64,000 nt of DNA from Bacillus weihaiensis (GTDB lineage: Bacteria > Bacillota > Bacilli > Bacillales > Bacillaceae): the NCBI RefSeq assembly GCF_001889165.1, contig NZ_CP016020.1, positions 1,028,501-1,092,500 of the forward strand. Direction: 5' to 3'. The translations under genes and the position numbers were made by a program. Below are positions 17,423 to 26,202 of the stretch, in pieces (position 1 is the first letter of the stretch; each line of letters opens with the position of its first letter). The notes below the pieces were generated by a model that saw nothing but the letters and a program-made list of their open reading frames with translations, made no database searches and was not told the origin of the DNA.

Positions 17423-17476
17423 GATCTACTAAAAATTCCTGAATCAAGACGGAATACGATATCGCTTTAGTAGGTC
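17423..17476 (+). other. Stem-loop upstream of ytaF
   Basis: GATCTACTAAA (17423-17433) pairs with 17466-17476 (one G-U), with an inner ATTCC/GGAAT helix (17435-17439 with 17451-17455). There is no T run. Role unknown; it may belong to the ytaF leader or be a remnant of repeat DNA. Confidence 0.3.
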
Positions 17477-17636
17477 TTTACTAAATGGATTCCGTTCAAT
17501 CATTCTAGTAGCCAAGGAGTAAATTATAGCAGCAAGTTTTTACTCATGTTAACCTGCCATATAAAAATCAACTTTAACATAAGATAGGCTATTGTCATAC
17601 ACTATGTTAGCTATGATCAGGAAGGAGCTAAGCATA

Positions 17637-18278
17637 ATGTTTCAATATGTATCTCTCATGTTATTAGCATTCGCAGTAAGCTTAGATAGCTTTTCAGTAG
17701 GTTTTACGTATGGGATGAGAAAAATGCGTATTCCTCTAAAATCAATCATTGTCATCGCATGCTGTTCAGCCGCCACGATGTTATTCGCAATGATGGTTGG
17801 AGAGCTTCTAACAAAGGTTTTTCCAATATATATAACAGAAAAATTAGGCGGTTTTATTTTAATGCTTATTGGTGCTTGGGTACTATACCAATTTTTTCGC
17901 CCGAGTAAAGAGAATCAAGAAGAAAAGGTAACAGGTGAAAAAACACTCATTAATTTTGAAATAAAAACGTTAGGTATTGTAATTAATATCTTGAGAAAGC
18001 CGATGTCGGCAGATATTGATAAATCAGGAACAATTACAGGGATTGAAGCTTTCCTATTGGGGTTTGCGCTGTCATTAGATGCATTTGGAGCGGGTATTGG
18101 TGCCGCAATGCTTGGGTATAATCCATTGATCATGAGTATTTTAGTGGCAGTCATGAGTTCAATCTTTGTCTCACTAGGCATTAAATCTGGTCATATTTTC
18201 TCAAGATTTAGTTGGATGGACAAATTTTCTTGCCTCCCCGGTATTATACTCATTATGATAGGGATATGGAAATTATAG
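17637..18278 (+). CDS. ytaF: Sporulation membrane protein YtaF (MntP-like)
   Basis: A polytopic membrane protein of 213 residues with six hydrophobic segments, related to MntP manganese exporters. Two halves each contain an acidic membrane motif: AVSLDSFSVGFTYGMR near residue 15 and ALSLDAFGAGIGAAMLG near 145. In B. subtilis YtaF is linked to sporulation; its substrate is unproven. The ATG at 17637, after AAGGAG, is chosen over a frame extension to 17592. coaE follows after 16 bases, probably in the same transcript. Confidence 0.88.
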   Translation: MFQYVSLMLLAFAVSLDSFSVGFTYGMRKMRIPLKSIIVIACCSAATMLFAMMVGELLTKVFPIYITEKLGGFILMLIGAWVLYQFFRPSKENQEEKVTGEKTLINFEIKTLGIVINILRKPMSADIDKSGTITGIEAFLLGFALSLDAFGAGIGAAMLGYNPLIMSILVAVMSSIFVSLGIKSGHIFSRFSWMDKFSCLPGIILIMIGIWKL

Positions 18279-18294
18279 TACTGGAGGAGAAGAA

Positions 18295-18894
18295 ATGACG
18301 TTGGTCATTGGATTAACAGGCGGAATAGCAAGTGGGAAAAGTACAGTAACTTCAATGATTAAAGAAATGGGATTTCAAATAGTGGATGCAGACATGATCT
18401 CTAGAGAAGTGGTTAAAGCTGGAGAGTCTGCTTATCATGAAATTGTTAAACAATTTGGACCACAAATACTTAAAGTAAATAAAGAGCTAGACCGAGAGAA
18501 GCTTGGGAATGTTATTTTCTCAGATGAAGAAAAAAGAGTACAGCTAAACCAAATTGTACACCCTGCGGTTCGGAAAGAAATGTTGAAGAAAATACACGAA
18601 GCAAAAAGCGAGAATCTTCAAGCTATTGTTTTAGACATACCTTTATTATTTGAAAGTAAATTAACATACCTTGTCGACAAAGTACTAGTGATTTATGTTG
18701 ATGAAAAAACGCAATTGTCTAGGCTGATGAATCGAAATAACTTAAGTGAACAGGATGCTAAAATGAGAATTCAATCTCAACTGTCTATTGAGAAAAAGAA
18801 GGAAATGGGGGATTACGTAATTGATAATAGTGGAACAATCCAAGAAACGAAAGAGCAGCTAAATGAAATAATTAAAAAATTGCTTAGTGAATAA
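18295..18894 (+). CDS. coaE: Dephospho-CoA kinase
   Basis: Catalyses the last step of coenzyme A synthesis, ATP-dependent phosphorylation of dephospho-CoA. The 199-residue protein starts with a clear P-loop, GLTGGIASGKST (residues 6-17), followed by DADMISREVV and the DIPLLFESK motif of the family. A GGAGGAG lies just before the ATG. It shares the mutM-ytaF-coaE neighbourhood of B. subtilis and ends before a strong terminator. Confidence 0.95.
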   Translation: MTLVIGLTGGIASGKSTVTSMIKEMGFQIVDADMISREVVKAGESAYHEIVKQFGPQILKVNKELDREKLGNVIFSDEEKRVQLNQIVHPAVRKEMLKKIHEAKSENLQAIVLDIPLLFESKLTYLVDKVLVIYVDEKTQLSRLMNRNNLSEQDAKMRIQSQLSIEKKKEMGDYVIDNSGTIQETKEQLNEIIKKLLSE

Positions 18895-18979
18895 TAATAT
18901 TGAGTTAATGTGAATGTCATTACCCTCATTAGGTTTACTACAGGAGCCAACTTCTAATCCACATAATTGACTAAAACAT

Positions 18980-19036
18980 AACCCAACTATGACAAAACTC
19001 TCCAGTAGAGTTTTGGTATTAGTTTGGGTTTTTTCT
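18980..19036 (+). terminator. Intrinsic terminator after coaE
   Basis: A long two-part hairpin: AACCCAAACT-like arms (18980-18988 with 19022-19030) enclosing a perfect AAAACTC/GAGTTTT helix, with a T6 tail. It isolates gapB, which has its own promoter. Confidence 0.8.
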
Positions 19037-19160
19037 TGCTGAAGGAAGGATGAGGATAGGATCTCTCATGGCTTACTTCTCCTCTTGCTCTTAGAAGAAT
19101 GTATAATGAGTTATACGTTTTACTGAAATTAATAAAATAGTCAACACTAATTTCGTTTAA

Positions 19161-19203
19161 TATGTTATACTTAAGTTGCTAATAACTTAAATAGTATAAC
19201 ATA
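19161..19203 (+). promoter_or_regulatory. Paired CcpN-type operators at the gapB promoter
   Basis: Two sites fit the CcpN consensus TRTGHYATAYW exactly: TATGTTATACT at 19161-19171 on the plus strand and the same sequence on the minus strand at 19193-19203. Between them TTAAGTT and AACTTAA extend the symmetry, so the region can form a nearly complete palindrome. The first site overlaps a TATACT -10. In B. subtilis CcpN represses gapB and pckA under glycolytic conditions. Confidence 0.75.
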
Positions 19204-19222
19204 TTAATGTGAGAGGGGAAAT

Positions 19223-20245
19223 ATGATGAGAGCCAATATAGCGATAAATGGTTTTGGTCGTATTGGAAGAATGGTCTTTCGTAAAGCGATAATGGAGGAT
19301 TTGAATATAATAGCGATAAATGCGAGTTATCCAGCGGAAACTTTAGCGCATTTAATTAAATATGATACAACTCACGGGAAGTTCAATGGGGACGTCATTC
19401 CTAATGGTGACCACTTAATTGTAAACGGTAACAAAGTTCTGCTTTTAAATGAAAGGCATCCTGAAAGACTTCCATGGGATTCTTTAGGTATTGATATTGT
19501 CATTGAAGCAACAGGCAAATTTAATCACAGAGACAACGCCATCTCCCATGTGAAGGCAGGTGCAAAAAAAGTCATTTTAACTGCCCCAGGTAAGCAGGAG
19601 GATATTACAATTGTTATGGGAGTAAATCATGATCAATTTGATGCACAGAAGCATACCATTATTTCAAATGCTTCGTGTACAACCAATTGTTTGGCTCCTG
19701 TGATCAAGGTATTAGATGATGAATTTACCATTCAGAATGGATTGATGACAACCGTACATGCGTATACAAATGATCAAAACAATATTGATAACCCACATAA
19801 AGATCTTAGAAGGGCAAGGTCATGTGCACAATCAATTATTCCAACTACGACCGGAGCAGCAAAGGCATTACAATTAGTTATACCTCATTTAAAAGGGAAG
19901 TTACATGGGATGGCTTTAAGAGTACCAACCCCAAATGTTTCTCTTGTTGATTTAGTAGTAGATCTAAAGAAAACCGTTTCGGTAGAAGATATTAACGAGG
20001 CGTTCAAGAGAGCGGCAACTACTACATTAAAAGGAATTATTGACTATACGACGGAACCTTTAGTCTCAGTGGATTTTAATACTAATCCTCATTCAGCGAT
20101 TATTGATGGATTATCAACAATTGTCATGGAGGAGAGAAAAGTTAAAGTATTGGCTTGGTATGATAATGAATGGGGATACTCATGTAGAGTTGTCGATCTG
20201 ACAAAGATGGTAGCTGCAAAAATAACTCACCTGTTAGAAGTCTGA
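19223..20245 (+). CDS. gapB: Gluconeogenic glyceraldehyde-3-phosphate dehydrogenase
   Basis: NADP-preferring GAPDH used in gluconeogenesis. The 340-residue protein has the Rossmann start NGFGRIGRMVFR and catalytic Cys152 in SNASCTTNC. The aspartate that gives NAD specificity in glycolytic GapA is absent: the second strand reads IIAINASYPAE, the GapB pattern that fits NADP. Two ATG codons stand in tandem (19223, 19226) after GAGAGGGG; the choice is not decisive. Paired CcpN-type sites cover the promoter and support a role when glucose is absent. A strong terminator follows, so it is a single-gene unit. Confidence 0.95.
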   Translation: MMRANIAINGFGRIGRMVFRKAIMEDLNIIAINASYPAETLAHLIKYDTTHGKFNGDVIPNGDHLIVNGNKVLLLNERHPERLPWDSLGIDIVIEATGKFNHRDNAISHVKAGAKKVILTAPGKQEDITIVMGVNHDQFDAQKHTIISNASCTTNCLAPVIKVLDDEFTIQNGLMTTVHAYTNDQNNIDNPHKDLRRARSCAQSIIPTTTGAAKALQLVIPHLKGKLHGMALRVPTPNVSLVDLVVDLKKTVSVEDINEAFKRAATTTLKGIIDYTTEPLVSVDFNTNPHSAIIDGLSTIVMEERKVKVLAWYDNEWGYSCRVVDLTKMVAAKITHLLEV

Positions 20246-20300
20246 CCTAATTTTATTATTGTGTAACGAATGAAGATAGATAGAAAAGAGAAGAGTAGAA

Positions 20301-20340
20301 AAAGCAAACAGAGGTAATTTTAATCTGTTTGCTTTTTTGT
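20301..20340 (+). terminator. Intrinsic terminator after gapB
   Basis: A perfect 12-bp stem AAAGCAAACAGA/TCTGTTTGCTTT (20301-20312 with 20324-20335) runs into a T run. Confidence 0.85.
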
Positions 20341-20491
20341 TTTCAACTCCACTTCAAACGTCATCACTTTTTGGTTGTTGTGTAAGTTTGTGAAGAAGGA
20401 TAGAACTGACAGTAGATGTGTAAAATAAGGAATGTAACCATGTATACAGATGACCCTTTAACTAAATTGAGTACTTTTTTCAAAAAGTTTA

Positions 20492-20520
20492 TTGCAAAAC
20501 ATATATAAACAAAGTATACT
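20492..20520 (+). promoter_or_regulatory. SigA promoter of speD
   Basis: TTGCAA (20492-20497), a 17-base spacer and TATACT (20515-20520). Transcription should start near 20527, about 140 bases before speD. Confidence 0.65.
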
Positions 20521-20526
20521 ATTTTT

Positions 20527-20668
20527 CGTGAACTTCTTATAAAAGCCAAGGTGTTACGGCTACTTAAAGGGTTAGGACCTCTCTGGACTAACTTTCCCCC
20601 GTGGTAGTTACACATACCATTAAGCAAAGAATTCATGTATAAAATTAGTTAGAGGGGGATCCATTAAT
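20527..20668 (+). promoter_or_regulatory. speD 5' leader with possible secondary structure
   Basis: The inferred 140-base untranslated leader contains at least two potential hairpins: GTTAG/CTAAC (about 20567-20592) and GTGGTA/TACCAT (about 20601-20620). No terminator with a T run is present before speD, so any control would act on translation or stability. I recognise no named riboswitch. Confidence 0.3.
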
Positions 20669-21049
20669 ATGGAAACAATGGGTAGACACGTCATCTCTGA
20701 ATTATGGGGTTGCGATTTTGATAAGTTAAATGATATGGATTACATTGAAAAAACATTCGTAAATGCTGCATTAAAGTCAGGTGCGGAGATTAGAGAGGTT
20801 GCATTCCATAAGTTTGCTCCTCAAGGAGTAAGTGGAGTTGTTATTATCTCTGAATCTCATCTTACTATTCACAGCTTTCCAGAGCATGGGTATGCAAGCA
20901 TTGATGTTTACACTTGTGGAGATTTAGATCCTAATATTGCTGCAGATCATATTGCTGAATCTTTAGGAGCTCAAACTCGTGAGAATATCGAGATTCCAAG
21001 AGGAATGGGACCTGTACAAGTAAAACAAAACCAAGCAAAAGTCCTTTAA
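20669..21049 (+). CDS. speD: S-adenosylmethionine decarboxylase proenzyme
   Basis: Makes decarboxylated S-adenosylmethionine, the aminopropyl donor for spermidine. The 126-residue protein is nearly identical in outline to B. subtilis SpeD. It self-cleaves between Glu62 and Ser63 in [15 protein letters not shown] to form the pyruvoyl cofactor; His68 and Cys83 (YTCGD) complete the active site. ATG 20669 follows GAGGGGGA; a second in-frame ATG lies at 20678. Single-gene unit with its own promoter and terminator. Confidence 0.96.
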   Translation: METMGRHVISELWGCDFDKLNDMDYIEKTFVNAALKSGAEIREVAFHKFAPQGVSGVVIISESHLTIHSFPEHGYASIDVYTCGDLDPNIAADHIAESLGAQTRENIEIPRGMGPVQVKQNQAKVL

Positions 21050-21074
21050 TTTTAGATTGAAGATGAACAATTTT

Positions 21075-21112
21075 AAAGAGGTGTAGATGATTTTCATCTA
21101 CACCTCTTTTTA
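21075..21112 (+). terminator. Intrinsic terminator after speD
   Basis: A perfect 16-bp stem (21075-21090 with 21094-21109) with a three-base loop and a T run. Confidence 0.88.
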
Positions 21113-21210
21113 TTATCGGGAAATTTCAGTATGATAGAAAGAGGAATGGATGTACTGTTATGAATAGCGATTGACAAATCATGTAAAAATACGTTAAAGG
21201 GGAATAAAAA

Positions 21211-21612
21211 ATGAGTCTTGGAAATACACTTAAAGATTTTTTTAGTACAACACAGGAAACCCGTGAGAAACATTATAACGATAAATTAAGAAGTCATTAT
21301 TATAAAACAAATCAAAAAAATGCGTTACAGTCGGTGAAAGAGATGATCGACCAAACGCAAGGAATGACAGTAACCTCTGTTTCTGAAGAACGTGGTGAAA
21401 TGAGTGTTAACATCGATCGACCTAGAAAAGGATTTTTAATTGTCACTATTATTTCAGTTCGTCCTTTTGAGACAGCTGTCGATTTTACAGCAACGACGAA
21501 CACGTTCCTACCTACTGATTTTGGATATAGTAGAAAAGTGATTATCGACTTATATAAAAAGCTTGATCAAAAACTACCATTTGTTGGTACGGGTAAAAAT
21601 GGCGGGAATTAA
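21211..21612 (+). CDS. Uncharacterised small cytosolic protein
   Basis: A 133-residue soluble protein of the kind annotated only as 'cytosolic protein' in other Bacillus genomes, found between speD and nrdR. It has a charged N-terminal half (residues 1-50) and a mixed beta-rich segment (about 55-110, SEERGEMSVNIDRPRKGFL and following). There is no signal peptide, membrane span or catalytic motif. AAAGGGG precedes the ATG. A function cannot be read from sequence or context. Confidence 0.75.
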   Translation: MSLGNTLKDFFSTTQETREKHYNDKLRSHYYKTNQKNALQSVKEMIDQTQGMTVTSVSEERGEMSVNIDRPRKGFLIVTIISVRPFETAVDFTATTNTFLPTDFGYSRKVIIDLYKKLDQKLPFVGTGKNGGN

Positions 21613-21665
21613 TGACTTCTTACTAGGGGATTTAATACATAAACAGATTGATTGGAGCTGGTTGT

Positions 21666-22124
21666 ATGAAGTGTCCTTCATGTCAACACAATGGGACAAG
21701 AGTATTAGATTCACGACCTGTAGATGAAGGAAAGTCAATTAGACGTAGACGTGAATGTGAGGAATGTCAATATCGTTTTACAACCTTTGAAAAAGTGGAA
21801 GAGATTCCTTTAATTGTTGTAAAAAAAGGTGGAACAAGAGAGGAGTTTAGTCGTGAGAAAATTCTCCGTGGGTTAATAAAGGCTTGCGAAAAACGCCCTG
21901 TTCCCTTGCAAAAGTTAGAAGATCTTGTTCACGATATAGAAAAAGAATTACGAAACCAAGGTAACTCTGAAATTAATAGCGAACATATTGGTGAAATGAT
22001 TATGAATAGGCTAGCAGCGATTGATGAAGTAGCTTATGTACGTTTTGCTTCAGTGTATCGCCAATTTAAGGATATCAATGTTTTTATAAATGAATTAACA
22101 GATTTGATCAAAAAAGCAAAATAA
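21666..22124 (+). CDS. nrdR: Transcriptional repressor NrdR
   Basis: Represses ribonucleotide reductase genes in response to bound ATP/dATP. The 152-residue protein has a zinc ribbon (MKCPSCQH with Cys3 and Cys6, [10 protein letters not shown] with Cys31 and Cys34) followed by an ATP-cone domain ([19 protein letters not shown]). The start at 21666 gives the conserved MKCPSC N terminus; the frame extends to 21648 but without support. It precedes dnaB-dnaI as in B. subtilis (ytcG). Confidence 0.95.
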   Translation: MKCPSCQHNGTRVLDSRPVDEGKSIRRRRECEECQYRFTTFEKVEEIPLIVVKKGGTREEFSREKILRGLIKACEKRPVPLQKLEDLVHDIEKELRNQGNSEINSEHIGEMIMNRLAAIDEVAYVRFASVYRQFKDINVFINELTDLIKKAK

Positions 22125-22129
22125 CTAGT

Positions 22130-22170
22130 AAAGAGAGCTAATCAAGAATTTTTCTTATAGCTCTTTTTTC
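22130..22170 (+). terminator. Terminator after nrdR
   Basis: An AGAGAGCTA/TAGCTCTTT stem (about 22131-22140 with 22158-22167) with one bulge and a T tail. Confidence 0.65.
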
Positions 22171-22318
22171 AGTGAACGACAAGGTTGAAGGTAGAGAATG
22201 AGAGTTTTCAAATGCTATATGAGATAATAAACGAGGGTTAAAAAAAGGAAAACGAATAATCTTACCTCTTTTGCAGGTGAAGATCAGGTGAGGTTCAGGA
22301 AGGAAAGGTTTGAAGGGG

Positions 22319-23764
22319 ATGGAACATCATTGGAAAGAAATACTAGCAATTGACCGCTATAGAGTAAAAAGTAGATCTGTACTACAGGATCTTGATAGAA
22401 AAATTTTGACGCTATTATATCAACCGTTAATAGGATCAAGGAGCTTTAGCCTTTATATGACATTATGGGGTGAACTAGAGCAAGCTCGACTTTGGAGTAT
22501 TGAAAAAACACATCACAGTTTGATGACGATTATGCAGATGAATCTACGTGATATGTATGTAGAAAGAATTAAATTAGAGGGATTAGGTCTGTTAAAAACA
22601 TATATGGTCAATATAGATGACAGTAGGAAGTATGTGTACGAGCTTCAAGCTCCATTGCGTCCTAATGAATTTTTTCAGGATGGTGTCTTGAATGTTTATC
22701 TATATAATCGTGTTGGAAAGAACACGTTTCTCCAACTTAAACAATTCTTTTCCGATGATCAAATGGAAGAGGAGCTACTCGAGGTTTCAAAAAGCTTTGA
22801 TGATGTATTTAACTCTGGACAGTCAGCAGATATGATAGCGAAGGTGAATGACGAAACGATAACTGACTTACGTCTCGGTGATTCAAGAGAATATATGCAA
22901 ACAGACAATAGTGGAGAGTTAGTTCTCTCAGATGACGTGTTTGATTTTGATTTATTTTTATCAGGTCTCTCTCAAGCAATTATCCCATTAAAATCGATTA
23001 CTCCTTCTGTAAAAGAAGTGATTAAAAAGCTTTCTTATTTATATGGCATTAATGCTATTGACATGAAAAATGTTGTGATGAATAGTATTGATCAGGATGA
23101 ACATATAGATATCGAATTATTACGTAAGGCAGCAAGGGATTGGTACCAGTTTCAGCATGGCGATCGATTACCAGAGCTAGTGGATAAAAAACAACCGACG
23201 CCACTTTTAAGTAAAGTGAATAAACAAAATCCAACAAAAGAAGACCAGCTTATTACACAGCTAGAATCGATTTCACCTCGACAATTTTTAATGGATGTCT
23301 CAGGTGGTGTTGCACCGGGAATGAATGATTTGAAAATTATTGAAGATGTGATGCTCAATCAAAAACTACAGCCAGGAGTTGTGAATGTTTTAATTTATTA
23401 TGTTATGTTAAAAACAGATATGAAGCTAACAAAAGGCTATGTGGATAAAATTGCGAGTCATTGGACCAGGAAAGAGATCAAAACGGTGAAAGCGGCAATG
23501 GAACTAGCTAAAGAAGAACATCGCCAATATCAACAATGGGCAGAAGAGAAAACAACTAAAAAACAAAAATCATATAAAAAGTCCCCAGTTCGTAAAGAGC
23601 TCCTTCCAGATTGGTTATCAGAAGATCAAGAAGAGAAGGGGAATGCGAAAGAAGGAACTAAGGAACCTTCAAAGGAAACCGACATAGAAAGTGAACAATT
23701 TGAAGCAGAAAAGCAGAAGCTACTAGAGCGAATCCAACGATATAAGGATAAAAATAAAGAGTAA
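22319..23764 (+). CDS. dnaB: Replication initiation and membrane attachment protein DnaB
   Basis: Helicase-loading protein that, with DnaD and DnaI, places the replicative helicase DnaC at oriC and at restart sites in Bacillus. The protein has about 481 residues: an N-terminal winged-helix region (LYQPLIGSRSFSLYMTLWGELEQ at about 30-55), a central DnaD-like domain, and a second DnaD-type domain ending in the LPPGV-like QPGVVNVLIYYVMLKTDMKL and LPDWL segments. Start: ATG 22319, or TTG 22310 which is better spaced from AGGAAGG; the difference is three residues. It is followed by dnaI after 19 bases, forming an operon. Confidence 0.93.
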   Translation: MEHHWKEILAIDRYRVKSRSVLQDLDRKILTLLYQPLIGSRSFSLYMTLWGELEQARLWSIEKTHHSLMTIMQMNLRDMYVERIKLEGLGLLKTYMVNIDDSRKYVYELQAPLRPNEFFQDGVLNVYLYNRVGKNTFLQLKQFFSDDQMEEELLEVSKSFDDVFNSGQSADMIAKVNDETITDLRLGDSREYMQTDNSGELVLSDDVFDFDLFLSGLSQAIIPLKSITPSVKEVIKKLSYLYGINAIDMKNVVMNSIDQDEHIDIELLRKAARDWYQFQHGDRLPELVDKKQPTPLLSKVNKQNPTKEDQLITQLESISPRQFLMDVSGGVAPGMNDLKIIEDVMLNQKLQPGVVNVLIYYVMLKTDMKLTKGYVDKIASHWTRKEIKTVKAAMELAKEEHRQYQQWAEEKTTKKQKSYKKSPVRKELLPDWLSEDQEEKGNAKEGTKEPSKETDIESEQFEAEKQKLLERIQRYKDKNKE

Positions 23765-23783
23765 TGAAATGAGGTGAGAGAGA

Positions 23784-24722
23784 ATGGAGCATATGAGCAA
23801 GTCTTTTAAGAATTTAACAAGTCGTCCAGACTTTAATGACCGATACAATGACTTAAGAAAACAAGTGCTAAATCATCCTGATGTACAAGCCTTCCTAACA
23901 AGCCATTCTCACGAAATTGACAGTGGCATGATTGATCGAAGCATGGTCAAGTTATTTGAATATGTGAATCAAAGTAAAAACTGTGAACAATGTCCTTCCC
24001 TATCACAATGTAAGAATCTTTTGCAGGGCTATCATCCGAGATTAGCGATCGTAGGGAAAATGATTGATCTACAATATGATATTTGTCCAACGAAAAAAAC
24101 ACATGATGAAATGAAAAAACATCAATCACTCATTAAGAGCATGTATATTCCAAAGGATATATTAGAAGCGCAATTTCATAACATTGACCTTGATGTAAAT
24201 GAACCTAGTAGGCTTAAAGTTATTTCTCTCGCTCAGGATTTTGTTGAATCTTATAATAATGGTGAACGCCCAAAGGGATTTTATCTTTACGGTTCTTTTG
24301 GAATAGGTAAAACCTATATATTAGGGGCAATTGCAAATGAGCTTGCTACTCATAGTGTATCGTCTATGCTCGTATATGTACCAGAATTTATGAGAGAACT
24401 AAAAGGATCTTTTCAGGATTCATCATTAGATAACAAATTAGAGGCTGTAAAGAAAATTCCTGTCTTAATGCTAGATGATTTAGGTGCGGAATCAGTTTCT
24501 AGCTGGATGAGAGATGAAATACTCGGCACGATTCTCCAGTATAGAATGCTTGAAAATCTTCCTACTTTCTTCTCTTCGAACTTCAACTTAAAAGAGCTTC
24601 AGCATCATTTGTCTACTTCCCAACGTGGAGAAGAGGAACCTGTAAAGGCTGCTCGGATTATGGAGAGAATTAAGCATTTAACGATCCCGCTAGAACTAGT
24701 AGGGAAAAACAGAAGAGGATAA
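23784..24722 (+). CDS. dnaI: Primosomal protein DnaI, helicase loader
   Basis: AAA+ ATPase that delivers the replicative helicase. The 312-residue protein has an N-terminal helicase-binding domain with a zinc site (Cys67, Cys70, Cys76, His84, Cys101 are candidates), then the AAA+ domain: Walker A GSFGIGKT (170-177), Walker B VLMLDDLGAE (about 229-238) and the FFSSNFN sensor 1 region. GAGGTGAGAG precedes the ATG at 23784. It is co-transcribed with dnaB. Confidence 0.95.
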   Translation: MEHMSKSFKNLTSRPDFNDRYNDLRKQVLNHPDVQAFLTSHSHEIDSGMIDRSMVKLFEYVNQSKNCEQCPSLSQCKNLLQGYHPRLAIVGKMIDLQYDICPTKKTHDEMKKHQSLIKSMYIPKDILEAQFHNIDLDVNEPSRLKVISLAQDFVESYNNGERPKGFYLYGSFGIGKTYILGAIANELATHSVSSMLVYVPEFMRELKGSFQDSSLDNKLEAVKKIPVLMLDDLGAESVSSWMRDEILGTILQYRMLENLPTFFSSNFNLKELQHHLSTSQRGEEEPVKAARIMERIKHLTIPLELVGKNRRG

Positions 24723-24946
24723 ATCAATCATTCATAAGTCTAGTGAGTCTGGTGTATTCCATTGTGAAGGAATCCTCCCAGCTTCTAGGCTTATTTACGT
24801 TTGGGAACATTTATCTAATAAAAAAGTTGGGTCCCACTGATAGCGTACAAGCCATTTTTTTCTATCCAAGTCCATTTCTTTGCTTCTATTTTTTAGACCC
24901 CCTCCATATACATAGTAGCAGGTGTTGGCAAATAGGGGGGACAAAC

Positions 24947-25807
24947 ATGCTTGAGATATTATTTACGTCTCCGAAAGAGGCAAGAACGATTTATTCAATC
25001 TTTCGAAAAAATCGTATCGAAAACAAATCAGAACTTCAACTTCTAAACGATGAAGTCATTACAATTAATCCAACTTTATGGGATGTTACAGTTGAAAAAA
25101 TGATCATCCCTGGATTTGTTCAGTTCATATGTGAGCATAAAGAACATGAGATGATGGTAACACTTATTAAGCAGGATTATTATTTTAAAGATGAGGACGA
25201 GCAGCATCAAATCCTTCAAATTGCTTATTCGATTATGGAGGGGGAGCGCACGGATATCCCAGGTATTAAAGAAGGTCCTTCACGTGAATTGTTGCTAAGG
25301 AAAATCTTATCTCAATTTTTAAAGCCTAACTTATCCTTTTCATATGCAGCCTTTCAAAGATTCAGACTACATCCATATATTGAGAGATTGAGAGACTATG
25401 TAGAAGTGGCTATTGAAGAGTATAAGCTAGAACAAGAATACCAGGTGTTTATACATAATATAAGAGAGTACTTAGTGAAAAGAGAAACAAAGGTTCACCA
25501 ACTTTTTCTCGTTCATAAAGAAAAAGAATATGTCTTATTAAATGATCAATATCGGGTTCTGTCAGAACAAGAGCTGATTCAATCGATTGATCAACAATTT
25601 ATTTATCAACATCCTATGTATATCGACTCGAAGCTGTTAGCCCCGTTGGTATCAATGGCCCCAAACGTGATAAACGTTTATACGGATAACCAATACGATG
25701 GGATGCTTCATACGATTCAAAACATTTTTCAAGAACGTGTGACTATACATAATCTTCAAGAGTTTAAAGGACACTTTAAGGAGAATAAAAATAGGGAACC
25801 TTCTTGA
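24947..25807 (+). CDS. ytxC: Putative sporulation protein YtxC
   Basis: A 286-residue soluble protein of the YtxC family, conserved in spore-formers and located before thrS as in B. subtilis (281 residues there). Its biochemical role is unknown. The sequence is rich in charged helices (SREKEHEMMV-like stretches and VEVAIEEYKLEQEYQ) with no catalytic motif I can name. The ATG at 24947, after AGGGGGG, gives MLEILFTS; the frame is open back to 24743 but that part has no start signal or similarity. The 24723-24946 stretch holds nothing else recognisable. Confidence 0.8.
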   Translation: MLEILFTSPKEARTIYSIFRKNRIENKSELQLLNDEVITINPTLWDVTVEKMIIPGFVQFICEHKEHEMMVTLIKQDYYFKDEDEQHQILQIAYSIMEGERTDIPGIKEGPSRELLLRKILSQFLKPNLSFSYAAFQRFRLHPYIERLRDYVEVAIEEYKLEQEYQVFIHNIREYLVKRETKVHQLFLVHKEKEYVLLNDQYRVLSEQELIQSIDQQFIYQHPMYIDSKLLAPLVSMAPNVINVYTDNQYDGMLHTIQNIFQERVTIHNLQEFKGHFKENKNREPS

Positions 25808-25854
25808 TTTTACAAATGAAACAATTTATAATACGAATTAATTGAAAAAACAAT

Positions 25855-26140
25855 CAGTAATGATAAGGACATGAGTTTATTTATACGGTTCCCAGAGAGG
25901 GAAGGACATGCTGAAACCTTCCTAACACGATAAATATACTTACCACCTTTAAACTTCAGCTATGAACATTTTGATTAGTAGTAGCTGACGGATATCCCGT
26001 TAACGAATGAAAGCCATATCTTTTAGTATGTCTTCATATGCCATATGTATATGTTGAATAAGATATGGGAATAAGGGTGGAACCACGATCCATTGACTTG
26101 AGTAATTAACTCGTCCCTTTTTAAGGGGCGAGTTTTATTT
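25855..26140 (+). promoter_or_regulatory. T-box leader of thrS (tRNA-Thr sensor)
   Basis: The conserved 14-base T-box AGGGTGGAACCACG lies at 26074-26087, followed by a terminator (AACTCGTCCC at 26108-26117 with GGGGCGAGTT, then T residues). The 5' part begins with the stem I signature AATGATAAGGACATGAG. The probable specifier codon is ACC at 25942-25944: its setting TTACCACC parallels the TTC specifier context in the pheS T-box. Uncharged tRNA-Thr should stabilise the antiterminator. Confidence 0.9.
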
Positions 26141-26202
26141 ATTTTTCGGGAAAAAATTGAAAAATGACCGAAATCATACATTTATTAGAGGAGTGAACAA
26201 GG

